A DNA stretch of 19,002 bases from an uncultured Clostridia bacterium (GTDB lineage Bacteria > Bacillota_A > Clostridia > TANB77 > CAG-508). Shown here piece by piece: positions 14,731 through 19,002 of the stretch. The stretch is from NCBI GenBank assembly GCA_947625985.1, contig CANQQF010000025.1, positions 1-19,002 of the forward strand, in the 5' to 3' direction. The notes under the pieces are model-generated. The model worked only from the letters and a program-made list of their open reading frames with translations, had not been told where the DNA came from and made no database searches. Each line of letters starts with the position of its first letter. The first letter of the stretch is position 1. A program made the translations under genes and the position numbers.

Positions 14731-17139
14731 TTATTTTATTTCTTTAAATTTACAAACTATAACACTTAAATCATCTTGTATTCTACCAAAATTATTATCT
14801 ATTGCTTCAGTTAATGTTAGGTCTGCTATTTTTCTTGTGCTCTCTGTTTCAATATCTTCTAATAAGTATTTTACCCATAATTCTTTATTTTTGTATTCTA
14901 TATTTGAATCTAATATTCCATCTGTACACATTAGTAATATATCATTATTTTTAATATCACAATCATATATAGTTAAATTACTATCTTCTATTATTCCTGC
15001 TGGAAGTGAATTTGCTTTTATTATCTGCACTTTCTTCCTATTTTTAATGTATGAAGGGCATGCACCACTCTTTATAAACTCAATTTTTCCTTTGTATAAA
15101 TCTATTATTGCTATATCAAGTGTTGCAAATATTTCTTGATTATTTGCTATTAAACTAGAATTAATTAATTCAATTGATGTGTTGTTATCAAACCCTGATA
15201 ATAATAAACGTTCTAACATTTTTAATGCTTTTGAACTACTTTTCTTAGCTTCTCTTCCTGTTCCCATTCCGTCACTTAGTGCAACTAAATAATTTCCGTC
15301 TTTTAATTTAACACTTATCATGCTATCTCCAGATTCTTCACTTTGACTTTTAGTCGCTTCACTATTTGCAATAGTAAATTTAAAATTATCTTTTGATAAA
15401 AACCTTAAATGTGTCCCAACTGTATCTTCTGCTATTACTATTTTTTCACCAAGTGCTCCTGATAATATTTTTTCTATTTTACTTATTGTTTTATCTTCTT
15501 CATTTTGTGTTAGATATATTTCAATAAAAAATCTGTTTTGCCTTCTTATTCCTATATCTTCAATCTGAATCTCATTATTTTTTAATTCTTTAATAATTTG
15601 TTGTTTTTGTTTTTCAAATTTTTTCTCGTTTTCTATATTTGACTTTATATTTTGGGCCATTCCATTAATTGCTTTTGATACAGTATTTAATTGCTTTTTA
15701 GCATTTTTTTCTACCTGCTCTATTTTACGTTGCCATATAAAGTTAGCTTTAGATATTTTGTATGATGTATTTATAGTTCTTACAATTTGTGAAATCGCCT
15801 CATTTAAACTTTTATTTATTTCATTATCATCTATTCCTATAATATAACTATTACATTGTTTAAATATTTCTACCAAACTATGTTTATCTATTTCCTGTTT
15901 GTCTAACAAATAACTAAATATTTTGTCTATTATATTTCCTTTTACATCCGCTATATCTTCGTACAATATATTCTCTTTATAAGGTTCTAAATTATTTAAT
16001 AATTCTGTTATAAATATTTCTTTATTACTTTCTTTATTAATATCATTTTCTCTACCTTTTATATCTTCTTTATAGCTTTGTGCCATGTCATGAAGAGCTT
16101 CTGATACATTTTCAAATTCTTCTACTACTTGTTTACTTTTGTTTAATGATCCTCCTGGATTTACTGGAAAAAATTTTCTATTTGGAATAAATTCTTCTAT
16201 ATCAATTGATATATTTTTAGGTATTGCTAGTAATCCAATTGATGCAATTAATATTTCTTTAAAATGAATTAATTCTACAGCATATCCATTAGATACATAT
16301 GCTAAAACAATATTTCCTAAAGCGAACCCTATTATTACACCTATTCTTCCAAATTTATTTAGTATTCCTGAAATCATTCCAGATACAGCATATGCTGCAA
16401 TCATTATTGGCTCTGTTCCAGTAATTACCCCTAATGTAACTCCTATTGTTACACCTGCAGTTGCACCTACTAAAACACCATTTTTCCAACCCAATATTAA
16501 TACAACCAATATGCTTAGTACATTTCTTATTGATACACCTAATATTTGATAATTACCTAAACAACTTATTGCTATTGTAATTAATAAACTTGTCCCAATT
16601 ACCTCTTCGATTGTAAATGCGCTTTTTCTTCCATAGTTTTCCAACACTGGAACACTATTTACAAATATCTTATAAAATATGTACGCTATTATTGTAAATG
16701 TTATACTTGTCAATATGTCATATATTGTAAATCCAACAATCATACATTTTACTAGTTGTATTATTAATGTAGATACGACTATATTTTTTCCCATTTTTAT
16801 ATATTCGTTTCTATCATTATCATTATATTTTGGCTTAATTATAAAAAAAGTTACTACCATTACAGCTACTGTAAACAGATAGCTTAACGCTCCATCAATT
16901 CCGAATTTAATAGCATTTCCTAATACTGAAACTATTATAATCCCAATTGCTGGTATTGAATTTGCAAAACATGCTACTATAAAACTGATACTAAATGGAG
17001 ACATTTCTCCACCAAGTCCAACCATTGCAGTCATAAATGCTACAATATATACTATTATGTATTTTTTGTTAAAAACATTTGTAATTGTTTTTATTTTATT
17101 AATATTTTTATTTATATTCGTAGATTCTCCTACTAACAT
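14731..17139 (-). CDS. spoIIE: stage II sporulation protein E (PP2C phosphatase)
   Basis: An 802-residue membrane phosphatase that dephosphorylates SpoIIAA to activate sigma-F in the forespore and also localises with the division septum. Residues about 30-310 carry roughly ten hydrophobic helices; residues about 320-580 are a charged, coiled helical regulatory region; the last 190 residues form the PP2C domain with SDGMGTG (about 622-628), GACPSYI, TDGILD (Asp about 740) and DDLSVIV (Asp about 789-790), all metal-site positions kept. I start at ATG 17139, with AGAGGTGG about 5 nt upstream; GTG 17148 lies inside that element. No in-frame CGG. Genes for a WG-repeat protein and an unknown tail-anchored protein follow in the same direction and probably the same transcript. 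Confidence 0.97.
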   Translation of the reverse strand: MLVGESTNINKNINKIKTITNVFNKKYIIVYIVAFMTAMVGLGGEMSPFSISFIVACFANSIPAIGIIIVSVLGNAIKFGIDGALSYLFTVAVMVVTFFIIKPKYNDNDRNEYIKMGKNIVVSTLIIQLVKCMIVGFTIYDILTSITFTIIAYIFYKIFVNSVPVLENYGRKSAFTIEEVIGTSLLITIAISCLGNYQILGVSIRNVLSILVVLILGWKNGVLVGATAGVTIGVTLGVITGTEPIMIAAYAVSGMISGILNKFGRIGVIIGFALGNIVLAYVSNGYAVELIHFKEILIASIGLLAIPKNISIDIEEFIPNRKFFPVNPGGSLNKSKQVVEEFENVSEALHDMAQSYKEDIKGRENDINKESNKEIFITELLNNLEPYKENILYEDIADVKGNIIDKIFSYLLDKQEIDKHSLVEIFKQCNSYIIGIDDNEINKSLNEAISQIVRTINTSYKISKANFIWQRKIEQVEKNAKKQLNTVSKAINGMAQNIKSNIENEKKFEKQKQQIIKELKNNEIQIEDIGIRRQNRFFIEIYLTQNEEDKTISKIEKILSGALGEKIVIAEDTVGTHLRFLSKDNFKFTIANSEATKSQSEESGDSMISVKLKDGNYLVALSDGMGTGREAKKSSSKALKMLERLLLSGFDNNTSIELINSSLIANNQEIFATLDIAIIDLYKGKIEFIKSGACPSYIKNRKKVQIIKANSLPAGIIEDSNLTIYDCDIKNNDILLMCTDGILDSNIEYKNKELWVKYLLEDIETESTRKIADLTLTEAIDNNFGRIQDDLSVIVCKFKEIK

Positions 17140-17339
17140 CCTTACCACCTCTATCTTTTTTTAGCACTATTTTACTATTTGTCTTTTGTGGTTTTTGTCT
17201 TTTTTGGTAAGTTACCTAAATTTTTTCTTTTACATCGTTTGATTTTTATTTGTTATATTTTCCCTATTTTATCTTTTTCTGATTTTTATTTTATTATATC
17301 TTGATGAAAAATGCAATATATTGAATTAAAAAGACTAAC
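17140..17339 (-). promoter_or_regulatory. spoIIE upstream region
   Basis: The 200 nt between the upstream terminator and spoIIE must hold its promoter. A perfect TATAAT lies at 17298-17293 (minus strand), but no good -35 sits 17 bp upstream; the best is TTCAAT at 21 bp spacing (17325-17320), reminiscent of the 21-bp spacing of the Bacillus subtilis spoIIE promoter, which depends on Spo0A. Two direct copies of gtctttt (17181 and 17197, 16 bp apart) lie downstream and only loosely resemble Spo0A boxes. Assignment is tentative. Confidence 0.35.
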
Positions 17340-17371
17340 AAAAATTCCAGTGATCTCTCACTGGAATTTTT
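17340..17371. terminator. terminator after the large surface protein
   Basis: A perfect 14-bp stem (17340-17353 with 17358-17371) and 4-nt loop TCTC, with T-rich tails on both strands. It separates the surface-protein transcript (stop at 17437) from spoIIE. Confidence 0.93.
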
Positions 17372-17436
17372 GTTTTCGGGTCTCCTATTTTAGAATTCCC
17401 CTTTTAATTTTATATAAGAAGATGTTGTGTGGTTGT

Positions 17437-19002
17437 CTATTTTTTATCAGAATCTTCATCTTTTTCTATTTTTTCTGTTTTTGATTTTTTGATAACATTT
17501 TTTCTTTTTACTGCTAAAACAATTGCTAATACACTTAATGTAGCTAATGAAGCTAATGTTGTAACTATTTGACGATAGTTTGTATCATCTCCTGTAGGTG
17601 GTGCAATTGTAATTTCTGATGCCCATCCTGAATCTTCTTCTAACAAATCTATTGAAGTACTTGTAGAAGAATCTGAAGCATATGTTGGCTCTTCAATACT
17701 ATAGTTTGGACTTTCGTCACCTTCGTCATAGTATCCTGTACTTGTTGGATCGTGATTTCCTGTTAATGAATCTTCTGGTATTGCTCCACCTGTTCTATTC
17801 ATTTGAAGTATTTCTGCTGAATTATAGAATACTAGTCCTTCATTTGTATCTGATATATGTTTAGATGCTATAAATTTAATTGACTTTTCGTCTTCTTCTT
17901 GCGCTTTCAAGTAAACATTACCTTCATTTCCTTTATCAGTATTTGCATCTTTTGTTTTTGTATCTCTTAATATTGTCCAATAATGTTTGTTTATATATTT
18001 TAATTGGTCTTGAATTTTATTTGTGGCGTTTTCATTACCGTTTTTTGTATAATCTTTATACTGTTTATTTTTAAATATTTCTGTTTTGTCTAAAGAACCA
18101 TCATATAGGAACTTATTAAGGCTATTTTCTTGATCGCTTGCAGGTATTCTTTCCCATAATTTATTTTCTTCAGGAGCATTTGCGTCATTTTGATTTAGAT
18201 AATTCATCTTATTATCTAAGTAATCTACAATTACTGTAGGTGCTATTTCAACTTCTTGTTCTCCATTCTTTTCAGCTTTTTTGTAATCTCCATATTTATA
18301 ATATTGATTCTTTTCTACATTATTTTGGACATTATAAGCATTGAATAATCTAACACTTTCTTCTGATGTATCTGCACTTTCCTCACTTTCGTCTGCTACT
18401 ACATAATCTAATTGACTTAGATTTCTTATTACAAATTTATAAGTAACTTCTAATGATGCATCTTGCATTATTTCTTGATCCATTTCCATTTTAAATTCGC
18501 CTCTACCTTGAATTGGCAATGGATATGTTGTATCTTGAATGCTTCCTTTTAGTGTACCCTTTTTATCATCATCCCAATCCACAGATGCATCTACAAGAAC
18601 GTTTCCATTTGCTGTTGAAAGTTTAACTCTTTCAATCTTCTTTCTTAATGCCATATTCATTTTTGGTCGTTTTGTTATACCAAAGTCTAAGTCTTCTATT
18701 ACAAATTGTGGATAATCGTTATTACCTTCTGATTTTTCAGAAGTATCTTCACTATTTTGTTCTACTTCTTCTAGACCTACATCAAATGCTGGTGTAAATG
18801 AGTGAATTTCTTGTTGAACAGGTTGAACAGTATCGTTCGTTTCTAATTGAGGGTATGTTAATATGTTTTCAACTTCTTCATCGTTAAATCCTGTGTTTTG
18901 AACTCGATTGTCAATTTCTTTTCTCTCTATCATGTCATCAATTGCATTTGATTTGTTTTTATACTCAACAGCTGTTGATGATTCATCTAGATACCATCTA
19001 TT
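17437..19002 (-). CDS. C-terminal part of a large sortase-anchored surface protein (runs off right edge)
   Basis: The frame is open to the window edge: 521 residues are visible, and the 23 codons before the Met at 18933 (NRWYLDESSTAVEYKNKSNA...) are in frame. That Met also lacks a ribosome binding site, so this is a fragment, not a 498-residue protein. It is acidic and low in hydrophobic residues, with a segment VIEDLDFGITKRPKMNMALRK-like in style to the repeat borders of large clostridial surface proteins. The C-terminus carries APPTGDD (about 50 residues before the end), a hydrophobic helix (IVTTLASLATLSVLAIVLAV), KRKNVIKK and an unusually long charged tail ending DEDSDKK. This is a sortase-type signal of the xPxTG kind, like that of the protein at 1843-3825. 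Ligand unknown; likely adhesin or wall scaffold. Confidence 0.85.
   Translation of the reverse strand, partial: NRWYLDESSTAVEYKNKSNAIDDMIERKEIDNRVQNTGFNDEEVENILTYPQLETNDTVQPVQQEIHSFTPAFDVGLEEVEQNSEDTSEKSEGNNDYPQFVIEDLDFGITKRPKMNMALRKKIERVKLSTANGNVLVDASVDWDDDKKGTLKGSIQDTTYPLPIQGRGEFKMEMDQEIMQDASLEVTYKFVIRNLSQLDYVVADESEESADTSEESVRLFNAYNVQNNVEKNQYYKYGDYKKAEKNGEQEVEIAPTVIVDYLDNKMNYLNQNDANAPEENKLWERIPASDQENSLNKFLYDGSLDKTEIFKNKQYKDYTKNGNENATNKIQDQLKYINKHYWTILRDTKTKDANTDKGNEGNVYLKAQEEDEKSIKFIASKHISDTNEGLVFYNSAEILQMNRTGGAIPEDSLTGNHDPTSTGYYDEGDESPNYSIEEPTYASDSSTSTSIDLLEEDSGWASEITIAPPTGDDTNYRQIVTTLASLATLSVLAIVLAVKRKNVIKKSKTEKIEKDEDSDKK

Noticed and set aside
17437..18933. Complete 498-residue gene starting at 18933
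   Set aside because: The frame is open to the window edge and the Met lacks a ribosome binding site; the protein is a C-terminal fragment.

Overview
The window is very AT-rich, densely packed and almost entirely minus-strand. A spoIIE gene, an rpoB of Firmicutes type, an exoA-type xth, a G5/3D-domain protein, Gram-positive style -35/-10 promoters, strong AGGAGG ribosome binding sites and sortase-type surface proteins all point to an endospore-forming, probably uncultured, low-GC Clostridia member. Species cannot be called from this sequence.

Layout, left to right. 1-1412 is the N-terminal part of rpoB (TTG start), running off the left edge, with its own consensus-like promoter and a leader of about 360 nt. 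1843-3825 is a secreted, sortase-anchored repeat protein with a Pro-Ser-Thr-Glu stalk. 4051-4551 is the only plus-strand gene (COG2426-type small membrane exporter); it converges on a pair of tandem zinc-ribbon/membrane/PH-like paralogues (4581-5845). Then come an AI-2E/PerM-type permease and xth (5954-7870), a DUF348-G5-3D cell-wall protein (7979-8920), htpX and lemA (9171-10716), acpS and tatD (10807-11970), an unknown tail-anchored protein (12017-13249), a WG-repeat membrane protein (13284-14709), spoIIE (14731-17139) and, at the right edge, the C-terminal part of a large sortase-anchored surface protein (17437-19002).

The most striking observation concerns decoding. Two genes, the zinc-ribbon/PH protein at 4581-5235 and the WG-repeat protein at 13284-14709, are each broken by a single +1 shift. 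In both, skipping the C of an in-frame CGG codon (CGG-A read as GGA, Gly) restores a continuous, family-consistent protein. By my manual scan of about 5,700 codons, CGG appears in frame nowhere else: every other coding-strand CGG lies out of frame. This suggests that CGG is an unassigned or hungry codon here and works as a +1 frameshift site, although two coincidental indels or assembly errors are not excluded.

Functionally, the window combines information processing (rpoB, xth), cell-envelope upkeep (G5/3D protein, HtpX, LemA, permease), lipid synthesis activation (AcpS), sporulation (SpoIIE with a downstream WG-repeat protein) and surface display (two sortase substrates with [S/A]PxTGD signals). 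Many units have a recognisable promoter with 17-bp spacing, and several end in clear intrinsic terminators, so transcription units can be drawn with fair confidence. No tRNA, rRNA, CRISPR array, insertion sequence or phage gene was seen.
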